Source of the DNA: a bacterium
GTDB lineage: Bacteria > UBP15 > UBA6099
Length of the DNA stretch: 64,000 bases
Direction of reading: 5' to 3'
Assembly: GCA_029564595.1 (NCBI GenBank)
Contig: JAKQPS010000044.1
Span: forward strand, 1 to 64,000
Shown here: positions 34,974 to 42,865 of the stretch, one piece after another
Position numbering within the stretch: the first letter of the stretch is position 1
Layout: each line of letters starts with the position of its first letter
Made by a program: the position numbers and the translations under genes
The notes under the pieces: generated by a model
Told to the model about the DNA's origin: nothing
Database searches by the model: none
The model's input: only the letters and a program-made list of their open reading frames with translations

Positions 34974-35177
34974 CTATTGAGGCTTTATCGCAAGTCCCTC
35001 GTATATACTGCGGCGATATTCTATCACCTTCCTCACAACTTCGTCAACTTTGTCTTTTACAACTAGTTTTCTTCCCGTCGTCATCGTTATCATCGTGTCG
35101 GGCGTGGCTTCTATGTACTCTATCAAATCCGAATTTAGCACTATCGCTTGGTCATTCAGCTTTATTAATTCAATCAT
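34974..35177 (-). CDS. flbD: FlbD/SwrD family protein
   Basis: The 67-residue protein begins MIELIKLNDQAIVLNSDLIE and continues YIEATPDTMITMTTGRKLVV, the full signature of the small FlbD family found in flagellar operons of Firmicutes, spirochaetes and others. In Bacillus the homologue SwrD raises motor torque. There are no membrane segments. It lies 57 bp before fliL and 45 bp after the DUF115 gene. This is not the sigma-54 activator FlbD of Caulobacter, which shares only the name. Confidence 0.92.
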   Translation of the reverse strand: MIELIKLNDQAIVLNSDLIEYIEATPDTMITMTTGRKLVVKDKVDEVVRKVIEYRRSIYEGLAIKPQ

Positions 35178-35222
35178 TTATCGGCCTCTGTTCCTCTACG
35201 ATATATTTGTTATTATCATACG

Positions 35223-36122
35223 CTATATCATTGAGCGCAATAGAGTATTCAAACTTTTATTGGTTCCTTTATATTGTAAAAGGAATTCCGCCAACGGCAA
35301 TCCCTCGATTTTGTCCGAATACATAATTCCGCCTTCGGTCGAATTGTAAAGCTTCAACCTGCCGGATTTCACGTCCGGGTCAGCGTCAGCAAACTTAATC
35401 AGCCATTCGAACGCCGCCAGAAATCCGGGTATTGAGTATAGTTTCTCGCCGTTTTTTCCTTCTGACTCCATAAGTTTGCCTGAATTTTTTAATTCTTCTG
35501 ACGGTTCAGTCATGGACAAGTCGTTTCCTATGAAGGTTATAGGCGCGCATCCTGCGATTTTCGCGGCGAGCATAGCCATATTTCCAACGACAACGCCTCC
35601 GGGTATCGCCGAAATCCGCCTTTCGGTCATATTTACGGCCGCGCTCTCATATCCCTTGTCAACATCGTCCGTCACATTGTAAAAAACTTTCTTCCTCCAA
35701 TTTAGGCGCAACATCGCGGGAGAGGAATAAGTTGGAGCAATAAGAGTGATTTTTGAGACATCGATATCGTCAAAAAAAGCGACTGTTTCATCCGACGCGT
35801 CCGCCACAACGGCTATCTGCGGGGACACTCCCGCCGCCGTCATCCTTTTCATAGCTCTATCGCAGCAGAAAATCGGATACTTCATCTGAACGTCTTTGAG
35901 CAGTCCCGCGTTTTTTTCCAAGCTCGGCCCCGCGCCCGCCACGATTCCGGGGATACCCGCAAAAACCCCTCTGAGCCGGGAAATGTCCCTGCCCTTTTTT
36001 ATCTCGGCAAGATTCGCGCGGATGTTTTGAAGCCACTGCGCGTGTTGCGACCTCGTGTCGTGCGCGGCCAGTGTCTTTTCAATTGCGTCGTCCTGCCGTG
36101 TATCATTTCCCCTGTCGTCCAT
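35223..36122 (-). CDS. DUF115 / motility-associated factor (Maf-like) protein
   Basis: The protein has 299 residues. The central domain reads GIVAGAGPSLEKNAGLLKDV, then FCCDRAMKRMTAAGVSPQIA and GNMAMLAAKIAGCAPITFIG with NDLSM. This is the DUF115 signature shared by Maf glycosyltransferases, which add nonulosonic acid sugars to flagellin, and by 6-hydroxymethylpterin pyrophosphokinase-like enzymes. The flagellar context favours flagellin glycosylation. At 299 residues it is much shorter than many Maf proteins, so it may be a catalytic core only. It heads the flbD-fliL-fliM operon. Two TATAAT boxes lie upstream on the minus strand (36153-36158 and 36190-36195). Confidence 0.8.
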   Translation of the reverse strand: MDDRGNDTRQDDAIEKTLAAHDTRSQHAQWLQNIRANLAEIKKGRDISRLRGVFAGIPGIVAGAGPSLEKNAGLLKDVQMKYPIFCCDRAMKRMTAAGVSPQIAVVADASDETVAFFDDIDVSKITLIAPTYSSPAMLRLNWRKKVFYNVTDDVDKGYESAAVNMTERRISAIPGGVVVGNMAMLAAKIAGCAPITFIGNDLSMTEPSEELKNSGKLMESEGKNGEKLYSIPGFLAAFEWLIKFADADPDVKSGRLKLYNSTEGGIMYSDKIEGLPLAEFLLQYKGTNKSLNTLLRSMI

Positions 36123-36152
36123 ATTGCGGAACCTGCTCTCTCTTGTGGGAGA

Positions 36153-36195
36153 ATTATAGCGGAAATAAAATCTCCCGCATCTTTTGTTGATTATA
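36153..36195 (-). promoter_or_regulatory. Two TATAAT boxes upstream of DUF115-flbD-fliL operon
   Basis: Perfect TATAAT hexamers occur on the minus strand at 36153-36158 and 36190-36195, 31 and 68 nt before the ATG at 36122. Neither has a strong -35 at 17 bp. One lies in the loop of a GGGAGA...TCTCCC pair (36147-36152 with 36171-36176). This is the first gap upstream of the operon, so at least one is probably used. Confidence 0.4.
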
Positions 36196-36253
36196 GCAAG
36201 GCATAATTGAGTCCGGATTCATCGATAGCCTTACGAACCGAGACGATTTTTAT

Positions 36254-36289
36254 AGCGGCGAACTGCTTCGTTTCCGCCGCTTTTTTTTT
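36254..36289 (+). terminator. Terminator-like hairpin on plus strand without an upstream gene
   Basis: AGCGGCG (36254-36260) pairs with CGCCGCT (36275-36281), and the tract reads T through 36289 on the plus strand. The nearest genes upstream are all on the minus strand. It may end an antisense or small RNA started near 36100-36200, or it may be part of the repeat cluster. Confidence 0.4.
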
Positions 36290-36294
36290 GTTCA

Positions 36295-36358
36295 GTAGGG
36301 GCGCGGTTTCCGCGCCCAATAACTACGATAATTTGGGGCGGGGCAACCCCGCCCCTAC
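36295..36358. repeat. GTAGGGGC...GCCCCTAC double-hairpin element, second copy
   Basis: The left hairpin pairs GGGCGCGG (36299-36306) with CCGCGCCC (36310-36317). The right hairpin pairs GGGGCGGGG (36335-36343) with CCCCGCCCC (36347-36355). The outer ends are GTAGGGG and CCCCTAC, as in the element at 572-663, but the inner arms differ entirely. Confidence 0.65.
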
Positions 36359-36476
36359 TTCAAAAATGCGCCTGCGCCTCGTATTTCATCCTCTCTGAAC
36401 AATCGCTCCCAAATCCTAATGAAGGATTTGCGACCTCTGAAAAACTTTCCGGGTGTTTTTCACGAATGAAAATAAT

Positions 36477-36513
36477 GCCGGTTTTGCCTAGAACAAAGTT
36501 CAGCAAAACCGGC
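36477..36513. repeat. Perfect 11-bp inverted repeat
   Basis: GCCGGTTTTGC (36477-36487) pairs with GCAAAACCGGC (36503-36513) over a 15-nt loop. It has no long T-run on either side, so it is listed as a structural repeat rather than a terminator. Confidence 0.6.
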
Positions 36514-36540
36514 TTATTGAGAGTTTTTTTCGGAAGGGGC

Positions 36541-36580
36541 GCGGGGAAACCTGTTTTTTGCAAAAAAATGGTTTCCCCGC
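36541..36580. repeat. Long near-perfect palindrome
   Basis: GCGGGGAAACC (36541-36551) pairs with GGTTTCCCCGC (36570-36580). The inner TTTTTTGC and AAAAAAA stretches can pair as well, extending the stem almost to the centre. Confidence 0.65.
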
Positions 36581-36630
36581 AAACTCCGGAAAATCTCATT
36601 TAGGCATCAGCATGTGCGAATCCTAGACAT

Positions 36631-36663
36631 AAAAAAACCGGCCCCGGAAAAAAGGGGCCGGTT
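36631..36663 (-). terminator. Terminator of the flgB-flgE operon
   Basis: AACCGGCCCC (36637-36645 region) pairs with GGGGCCGGTT (36654-36662). On the minus strand it is followed by a run of seven T. It starts 34 bp beyond the flgE stop. Confidence 0.9.
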
Positions 36664-36696
36664 CGGATTTCTTCGTTTCCGTCTGAGATCGGCGGA

Positions 36697-39600
36697 TTAA
36701 CGTTTAATGTTCAGCACCTCGACGAGCATTTCGTCCGAGGTGGTGATGATGCGGGAGTTCGCTTGGAACCCGCGCTCGGTGACAATCATGTTGGTGAACT
36801 CGTTGACGATGTCCACGTTGGACTGTTCCAGCGTGCCGCCGACGATCTCGCCCGCTCCGGCGACATAGGCCGGGACAATGTGCGCCGAGCCGGTGTTGGC
36901 CGAAATTGAAAATTCGTTGTCGCCTTCCTTGTTCAGGCCTTCCTCGTTGGCAAACATCGCGAGGGCTATCTGGGCGATGGGCTTAACCACATTGTTGCTG
37001 TATTTGCCCTGAATCACGCCCGACTGGTCCACGCCGAACGTTTCGAGCACGCCCATCTCCCACCCGTTCTGCATGTAGGCGCGGGTGGTAAACTGGGAGG
37101 CGTACTGTGTGACGCCGTCGATGGGGCTGCCGAAGCCGTCGAACACGGCCTCGATGGAGAGGGCTGCCACAGCGCGGCTGCTCGCTCCGTTGGCTCCCAC
37201 CGGGGACGGGTCGAACATTATCGGCCCTTTGTTTCCGCCGAGGCGGGTCGTGTTAATCAGACCGTTGTTGTTGAACACCAGTTCGCCGCTGAGTTTGGCG
37301 GTGGAGGAAATGCCGTCGATGGCGTCCATGCTGTCGAATGCAAAGACATCGTCATAAGGCAACTCCGCTCTCCAGTACCAGCGATTCTGAAAACTGGTAA
37401 GCTCGGTGAGGTCGTAGTTGGAGCCGACGTGAGTGAAAACGAACTGAAGCGTGTGGGCGTCTCCGAGGGAGTCATAAACGTCGATGGATGTCCTGTAGGT
37501 CTCTGCCGAGTTGAAGAGTTTGGAGACCTTGGAGGTTGGCTGTGTGGAAGTGGCCTGATCGTTGATGGCCTGCCCGTTGATGGACGAGAACATGTTGTTG
37601 AATTCTGTCCTAGCGTTGCCCGCGCCGTTCGCGCTCACTTCCTGCCATTCCTGAGCGAAATCCGCCCAGCGGCTGTTCATGATTTCTGCTGGAGGCGTAA
37701 GGCTTCTCTGTTCGGTGGTGTAGTCGGCTGTAAGGCTGATGGTTCCTGTGAAATCCGCGCTTAACGTGCCTGTCGCGTCGAGTGCGCCTAATCCACCGAA
37801 CACTGCGTTCGCCGTCGCGCCGTCCCAAATCAGGGATATGTTCCCAGTCGCGGCGTCGATGGTGTAATGCACGTTCTCAACAAGCTGCAAGTTCGGCGCG
37901 CCGGTCACGCCGTTGGTCTGTGTGCGGTAGCTGAAAGTAATCACATCTGTCGCAGCGGGTTGAACATTGTCAACATTGTTGAAGTACACTCTCGGCGCGC
38001 CTGTCGCGCTCGTCGAGATGTGATACTCGTTGGCAGCTCCCGTAAAGGAGGAGACGTTTCGCCATGTGGTTCCGTTGACGGTCAATTCAGCCGTTCCGTC
38101 TATCATGCCGAGCGTTCCGCCGTTCGTGTATCCCGTCCAGTCGCTTAAATTCATATAAGAGTACATCGTTGTGGGATTCGCCGGGTTGGCTGGGCCGACA
38201 GGCGCGTTTGTCACTCCCGTATTCGTCAGGAAAGACCTTACGACTTGGCCGTAGATCTGAGCGGAGCCGTTGATATCGCCGTAGTCGAGAGTGAGGTTGT
38301 TCGTCTGGTAGTCGAAGTTGCCGACATGCTCGCGGGTCATGGCGTTGCCGAGTCCGCCCTGATTGATGCCGAGGCGGGTTCCGGTCAGCGTCGGGTATGT
38401 GGAATCCTGAAGCATGAACGCCTGCCTTATTCCTGAACCCGACACCGCGTTGATATTCACGGTGATGCTGTTGAAGTTGCCGGTTCCGTCGACTTCATTG
38501 TTGTAGATGTAGAACTTCGCCTCGTCGGAATTGTACTTGACGGTGGCGTTGAGGGTGCCGTTGATATCCGCGGCGTTGAGCGCGTTCTGAATCGCGGTCT
38601 CAAGGTTGCCGATGGTGGTATCGTTAGTCACTTGGAAATAAAGATACTTATCGGCGTTGTAAGGCATTGTGCTCTCGGCGCTCGACTGAGCGTCCCAAGC
38701 AAGGGTGTACCCATTGAGATCGTTAGTTGAGTAAATAACTCCTGAACCCTCGTCTATGGAGTACAAGTTGGCAGTAGTGCCGAGACCTGCCGCGATAGCA
38801 GCTCTATCAGCGAGTTCCTGCGGACTCAAGAAGACGCGTGTCATTGCAGGAAGAATGCCGGAAGGCGTGAGCGTTATGCTCGATGTGTCCATCGGCAGTT
38901 CCGTCGGATCGGCCAGATTGCTGTATTGGATAACATCTCCGACGCCGGCGTACGTGATGGTTGTGCCGCTCGTCAGGATATTCTCGCTAAGGCCTAGGGT
39001 CTGCTGGTTCTGATACAGCGTGTTCACGTTGATTTCTATCCAGTCGCCCTCTCGGATTCCGAGGTGGGTGGGCGAGTACTGGTTGGTGTACGACTCGTAA
39101 AGGTCGACGAGCAGGTCGTTCTTGGTTGCCCAGCCTTCCTTGGGGTCTACGCCGTCCGCGATGAGCGAGCGGGACGTCTCGTCCAAGTTGCAAGCGAGAG
39201 CGACTTGAGTGGTGGCGGCGGCTTCGAGTTTCTCGCCGTAAACGAACGAGATGTCTTCGACCGGGCGCTGTGTGTCGATGGAGAAGTTGTGGTCTTCGTC
39301 CACGAGCACGCGCGACCAGCCCTGAACATACAAGCCGTTGGCGTTCACGAGGCTGCCTTCCTTGTCGAGGCCGAAGGAGCCGTCGCGAGTGTAAACGGTG
39401 CTGCCGGAGCCGTCCTGAAGGACGAACCAGCCGTTGCCGTTGACGGCGACGTCTGTGAGGCGTCCGGTGGTTTCGAGCTGCCCTTGGGTCATGATGTTGG
39501 TGACGGCGGCGGTAGTAACGCCGAGACCGACCTGAAGGGGGTTCGTGCCGCCGCGCCCGTTGCGGGGCGAGGAAGCGGATGAGTATGTGCGGCTCAGCAG

Positions 39601-39729
39601 GTCGGCAAAAGTCGCGCGTCCCATCTTGAAGCCGTAAGTGTTAACGTTGGCGATGTTGTTGCCAATCACGTCCATGCGGGTCTGGTGGTTTTTCAGGCCA
39701 AGCACACCCGTGTAAAACGATGAGTTCAT
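36697..39729 (-). CDS. flgE: Flagellar hook protein FlgE, unusually long
   Basis: FlgE polymerises into the hook, the universal joint of the flagellum. The N-terminal D0/D1 signature is clear (GVLGLKNHQTRMDVIGNNIA followed by NVNTYGFKMGRATFADLL). So are the start of the flg_hook region (QGQLETTGRLTDVAVNGNGW) and the C-terminus (GTLEQSNVDIVNEFTNMIVT, ERGFQANSRIITTSDEMLVE). The protein has 1010 residues, more than twice the usual 400-500. The extra 500-600 residues lie between D1 and the C-terminal rod-like parts and are Thr/Asn/Gly-rich beta modules, presumably surface-exposed D2-D4 domains. A GGGAGG precedes ATG 39729. A 276-bp spacer with GC hairpins separates it from the TIGR02530-type gene. 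Confidence 0.95.
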   Translation of the reverse strand: MNSSFYTGVLGLKNHQTRMDVIGNNIANVNTYGFKMGRATFADLLSRTYSSASSPRNGRGGTNPLQVGLGVTTAAVTNIMTQGQLETTGRLTDVAVNGNGWFVLQDGSGSTVYTRDGSFGLDKEGSLVNANGLYVQGWSRVLVDEDHNFSIDTQRPVEDISFVYGEKLEAAATTQVALACNLDETSRSLIADGVDPKEGWATKNDLLVDLYESYTNQYSPTHLGIREGDWIEINVNTLYQNQQTLGLSENILTSGTTITYAGVGDVIQYSNLADPTELPMDTSSITLTPSGILPAMTRVFLSPQELADRAAIAAGLGTTANLYSIDEGSGVIYSTNDLNGYTLAWDAQSSAESTMPYNADKYLYFQVTNDTTIGNLETAIQNALNAADINGTLNATVKYNSDEAKFYIYNNEVDGTGNFNSITVNINAVSGSGIRQAFMLQDSTYPTLTGTRLGINQGGLGNAMTREHVGNFDYQTNNLTLDYGDINGSAQIYGQVVRSFLTNTGVTNAPVGPANPANPTTMYSYMNLSDWTGYTNGGTLGMIDGTAELTVNGTTWRNVSSFTGAANEYHISTSATGAPRVYFNNVDNVQPAATDVITFSYRTQTNGVTGAPNLQLVENVHYTIDAATGNISLIWDGATANAVFGGLGALDATGTLSADFTGTISLTADYTTEQRSLTPPAEIMNSRWADFAQEWQEVSANGAGNARTEFNNMFSSINGQAINDQATSTQPTSKVSKLFNSAETYRTSIDVYDSLGDAHTLQFVFTHVGSNYDLTELTSFQNRWYWRAELPYDDVFAFDSMDAIDGISSTAKLSGELVFNNNGLINTTRLGGNKGPIMFDPSPVGANGASSRAVAALSIEAVFDGFGSPIDGVTQYASQFTTRAYMQNGWEMGVLETFGVDQSGVIQGKYSNNVVKPIAQIALAMFANEEGLNKEGDNEFSISANTGSAHIVPAYVAGAGEIVGGTLEQSNVDIVNEFTNMIVTERGFQANSRIITTSDEMLVEVLNIKR

Positions 39730-40005
39730 GTGATCCTCCCGTTAGAATTGCCGAAGAGCCTCGCTGGGCGCGCGACGCGCGCTTCGCGCCGGAAACCCGG
39801 GCTTATGCCCTGAGTCCGGAGGTCCTCGCCGCTTGGGAGCTTGTTAAATCGAGTCGAGCGGGTTTGCCACCTTGGAGAGAACAAACCGCTTTGCGCTCCC
39901 TATGCGCGCGTCGGACTGCTATTCGGTTGTTTCGCCGCCTCAGTCATTCGGCGGCATTTCATGGGGGGCTTCCTCGGAGAGGTCCGGCCCCTTGTTGCCG
40001 ATCGA

Positions 40006-40398
40006 CTACGCGAGAACCGCGCTGTCGATGTTCGTTATCACGTTCTCCTTCATGTTTTCCATATCGATCGCCGTAATGACGGTGCGATTGGACACGCTGA
40101 CCACGAAGGCCATGCCGTTAAGGAGAACGAGCGATTCCCTAGCGCCCTTGCTTCCGGCGCGGTCGACGGCCTTTGCCAGACGCTCCATATCGGCGGCGTC
40201 AAGCTCTATTCCGCGTTGTTCAAGGCGTTTCGTCGCGTGCCCCGAAAACTCCACCGCTCCGGTCTTCTGTTCCAATATCCGCTGGAATTCAGTCTTGACG
40301 TCCGACTGACGGCTTGTCTGCGGAGAAGATATCGGAAGCCCGATCTGCTCGACCTGCTGCGGCCTGATTGTCTGAGGCCCGTAAATCTTGGAAACCAC
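40006..40398 (-). CDS. Flagellar operon protein of the TIGR02530 type
   Basis: The 130-residue protein carries the hallmark VEFSGHATKRLEQRGIELDA, then MERLAKAVDRAGSKGARESL and MAFVVSVSNRTVITAIDMEN. This matches the small uncharacterised family called flagellar operon protein TIGR02530, usually found between flgD and flgE, exactly as here. It has no signal peptide or membrane segment. The start is GTG at 40398, with a full AAGGAGGTGA ribosome site. Role unknown; a hook-assembly accessory function is inferred from position. Confidence 0.88.
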   Translation of the reverse strand: MVSKIYGPQTIRPQQVEQIGLPISSPQTSRQSDVKTEFQRILEQKTGAVEFSGHATKRLEQRGIELDAADMERLAKAVDRAGSKGARESLVLLNGMAFVVSVSNRTVITAIDMENMKENVITNIDSAVLA

Positions 40399-40433
40399 TT
40401 AGTTCACCTCCTTCTTTGAAAAATCCAATCGCC

Positions 40434-40850
40434 TTATTCTGTCGGCTTCGTTATGGCGAACACGGTGGAGACATCAACGAGTTCCGTCCCGACGATGAGT
40501 CTCGGTTCGCCGTCTATGACTTCCACTGCTTCAACGAGGCCTTCGCCTGTCGTCCCGTCCGTGTTGTACCATCCGACCTGCTGGCCTATGAACGCGCTCG
40601 CCTGCGCCAACGTCTGCATGACAAGCATCTTCTCGAAGCTCTCGTTCAGATTCATCATCTGTTCGAGAGAGTTGAACTGGGCCAGTTGAGCCACGAAATC
40701 TTCGTTCTTCATCGGGTCCAACGGGTCCTGATACTTCATCTGAGTTACGAGAAGCTGCAGGAACGCGTCTTTGCCGAGTTCGTTCGAAGCAGTTTTGGAC
40801 TGCGCCAATTGGTCTGCTGAAAACTGCTCTATTAGTTCTACTAGACTCAT
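40434..40850 (-). CDS. flgD: Hook-capping scaffold protein FlgD (short form)
   Basis: FlgD caps the growing hook and guides FlgE polymerisation. The 138-residue protein has the family start (ELGKDAFLQLLVTQMKYQDP followed by LDPMKNEDFVAQLAQFNSLE) and the region ASAFIGQQVGWYNTDGTTGE. It lacks the C-terminal fibronectin and tudor-like domains of the about 220-residue enterobacterial protein, a short form also known in Bacillus-type operons. An AAAGGAGG precedes ATG 40850. It lies between fliK and the TIGR02530-type gene. Confidence 0.92.
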   Translation of the reverse strand: MSLVELIEQFSADQLAQSKTASNELGKDAFLQLLVTQMKYQDPLDPMKNEDFVAQLAQFNSLEQMMNLNESFEKMLVMQTLAQASAFIGQQVGWYNTDGTTGEGLVEAVEVIDGEPRLIVGTELVDVSTVFAITKPTE

Positions 40851-40877
40851 GATGTCCTCCTTTCTTCGTTGTTCGCT

Positions 40878-42779
40878 TCAGGCTAGGTAGCTAATGCTTG
40901 CTTGTCCGGCGACCGCGCGGCCCGCTAGGCCGTACGTGCCGGTCGTTTCCGAGTCGAAATCGAGGGTAGCCGCGTAACTGTCGGTCATCTCCATCGCCGC
41001 GGTTCCATAGTCCGCTTGATAGGAGCCGCCCGGGGCTTCTTCGCGCGCGTTCTGCGGTTGGCCTTGGTTTCCGGCGCTCACTTCGACCTCGAACTTGCCC
41101 ACTTTGACGCCCATCTCTTCCAGCGCCTGTTTAAGCTGTCCGAGGTTGTTCTCGATGATCGCCTTGACCTCGTTGCTCTGGGCCGTGAACTTGGCCGTCA
41201 CAACGTCCTGTTCGACCTTCACTTTGAGATAAAGGTCTCCCAGTTCGGCGGGCCGCAGCGCGATACGGATTTCTCCGTTCGCTCCGTTCAGGGCGGTGTA
41301 TGACATCCTGCCCATTACCTGCGACATCACGCTTTCCTGAAGCCGCTGTCCGCTGTGGGTCGCCGCCGCCGTCTCCGCTTTTGAAATCAGAATCTCTTGA
41401 ATAGGATTCTGAATCCGTTCGCGTCCCAAGAACGGGATCCGCGAAGCGTCGTCCGCCGCGTTCGCCGCCGCCTTGCCCGAGCTTTCGCTCAACAGGCTCT
41501 CTGCCCATTCCCGCGGGTTTCGTCCGGCGCCTTCGGAGAACTCTTGCAGCAGGCTCTTGAGAATCGTCGCCGATTCCAGTTTGCCGGCCAGCATCTTCTC
41601 CAAATCGAGCTGCGACTGCTGGTCTCCGAACAGGAGTTTCTGCAGACGTTCGTAAATCTGCACTCTGTCGGAGCCGACTGAGGCAAGCTCTTTCGCCAGC
41701 GCTTCCGCGTCCAACGACTTCAGACTGACGTCCGAAGGCGGGTACAGCGGTTCGGCGGTGAAAATCTTGACTCCGTTCTCGCCTGAACCCTGAGCGGGTT
41801 TGAGCGTGAAGGCCGCTTTCGCCTTTTCGGAGTCCGCCGCTGTCTGGCGGTCGGTTTCGGCGACAACCTTTTCCTCGTTCATCCGGACTTCGGCTTCCTG
41901 CTTGCCGGCCTTCAATTCGGGCAGTTTCGCCAGAATGCTCGACAGTTCTTCGTCGAGCGCCGGTTTCGCCTTTTCAGCCGCCGAAATGTCCAACGGTATC
42001 GTCAGAGCTATTTCGGAGTCCTTCAGAGCCGGGTCGGTCATGTCGACCAGTTGAGCGCTTCTCATGCTGTCGGCGCTCAAAGTCAACTTCAGTTCGACAG
42101 TCTTCGAAGCGTCCGACGCGTCCGTCAGCTTCAGCGCGAGTTTCATCGAGCCTTCCGGCTCTTCCGATTCGGCGTCCGCTTTCATCAGTTCGGACAGAGG
42201 AATCATGATTCCTTTGTCTTCGCCGAGCTTGACCAGAAGGTTCACGCCTTCCAAGTCTTCCGCCGCGATCGCTTCGCGTCCGGCTAGCAGCAAATCAAGG
42301 ATTTCTCCAAGCTTGCCTTCGCCGTCAAGGCTCAGTTCGAGCGCGAGGGCGTTTTCCGCCTGTTCGGGCTGCTGCTGCGCCGCCGCCGCCATGAGCGCTA
42401 GGAGTCTGATAAGAAGCTCCAGCGTCTGTTCGTCCGCCGCGCCTTCGCCTTCTTCGAGTTCCTGTCTCAGCCTCTCAACCAGCGCTTCAAGCTTTCTGTT
42501 GGCGTCCGCCTGTTGCCGAGCGATTTCCGCCGCATCGTTCGCGGTGGAATTCGACTGTTCAGGCCTCGCGGCCTTGTCCGCGTCCGCTCCGCTCGTTTTC
42601 TGAGCTTCGCGCGCGCTTCCGGCTTCCGCCCTTGAAGACTGCTTTCGAGTCGCTTGGTCTAAGACGCTTCGGAACTTGCCCGGCTGCGAATTCTCGTCGA
42701 CCCTTTGAGGAAATGGCTCCGGGGATTTCACGGCGCTTCCGCCTGAAATCAACCCAAGAAACAAATCCGTCGCTTGCAT
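40878..42779 (-). CDS. fliK: Flagellar hook-length control protein FliK
   Basis: FliK is the secreted ruler that measures the hook and triggers the FlhB substrate switch. The 633-residue protein has a long Ala/Glu/Lys-rich N-terminal part of low complexity. The conserved C-terminal switch domain follows (IRIALRPAELGDLYLKVKVE, IENNLGQLKQALEEMGVKVG, KFEVEVSAG). The length is in the upper range for FliK. A near-perfect AAAGGAGGTGATG lies upstream of ATG 42779, suggesting strong translation. It sits in the classical position before flgD. Confidence 0.92.
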   Translation of the reverse strand: MQATDLFLGLISGGSAVKSPEPFPQRVDENSQPGKFRSVLDQATRKQSSRAEAGSAREAQKTSGADADKAARPEQSNSTANDAAEIARQQADANRKLEALVERLRQELEEGEGAADEQTLELLIRLLALMAAAAQQQPEQAENALALELSLDGEGKLGEILDLLLAGREAIAAEDLEGVNLLVKLGEDKGIMIPLSELMKADAESEEPEGSMKLALKLTDASDASKTVELKLTLSADSMRSAQLVDMTDPALKDSEIALTIPLDISAAEKAKPALDEELSSILAKLPELKAGKQEAEVRMNEEKVVAETDRQTAADSEKAKAAFTLKPAQGSGENGVKIFTAEPLYPPSDVSLKSLDAEALAKELASVGSDRVQIYERLQKLLFGDQQSQLDLEKMLAGKLESATILKSLLQEFSEGAGRNPREWAESLLSESSGKAAANAADDASRIPFLGRERIQNPIQEILISKAETAAATHSGQRLQESVMSQVMGRMSYTALNGANGEIRIALRPAELGDLYLKVKVEQDVVTAKFTAQSNEVKAIIENNLGQLKQALEEMGVKVGKFEVEVSAGNQGQPQNAREEAPGGSYQADYGTAAMEMTDSYAATLDFDSETTGTYGLAGRAVAGQASISYLA

Positions 42780-42865
42780 CTACCATCACCTCCTTTCTAT
42801 TAAGTTGTAAGGTTTATCACCCCCAAAGAAATTATCATTATCATACGCGCCGTCGGGCGCGGGTT

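Larger units (their letters stand above)
36123..36696. other. Hairpin-rich gene-free spacer between flagellar operons
   Basis: No coding frame is credible here. In order the stretch holds promoter-like boxes for the DUF115 operon, a terminator-like hairpin on the plus strand (36254-36289), a GTAGGGGC double hairpin (36295-36358), and two perfect inverted repeats (36477-36513 and 36541-36580). The flgE terminator (36631-36663) ends it. The stacking of five or more hairpins in 450 bp suggests a landing site for small repeats. Confidence 0.6.

Noticed and set aside
36123-36290. Riboswitch such as a cyclic di-GMP element before the DUF115 gene
   Set aside because: The conserved cores of the known classes are not found. 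Only simple hairpins and promoter-like boxes are seen.
39730-40005. Missed small gene between flgE and the TIGR02530-type gene
   Set aside because: No frame with a ribosome site and plausible composition was found. The spacer holds GC-rich inverted bases (for example GCCGCC 39934-39939 with GGCGGC 39950-39955).
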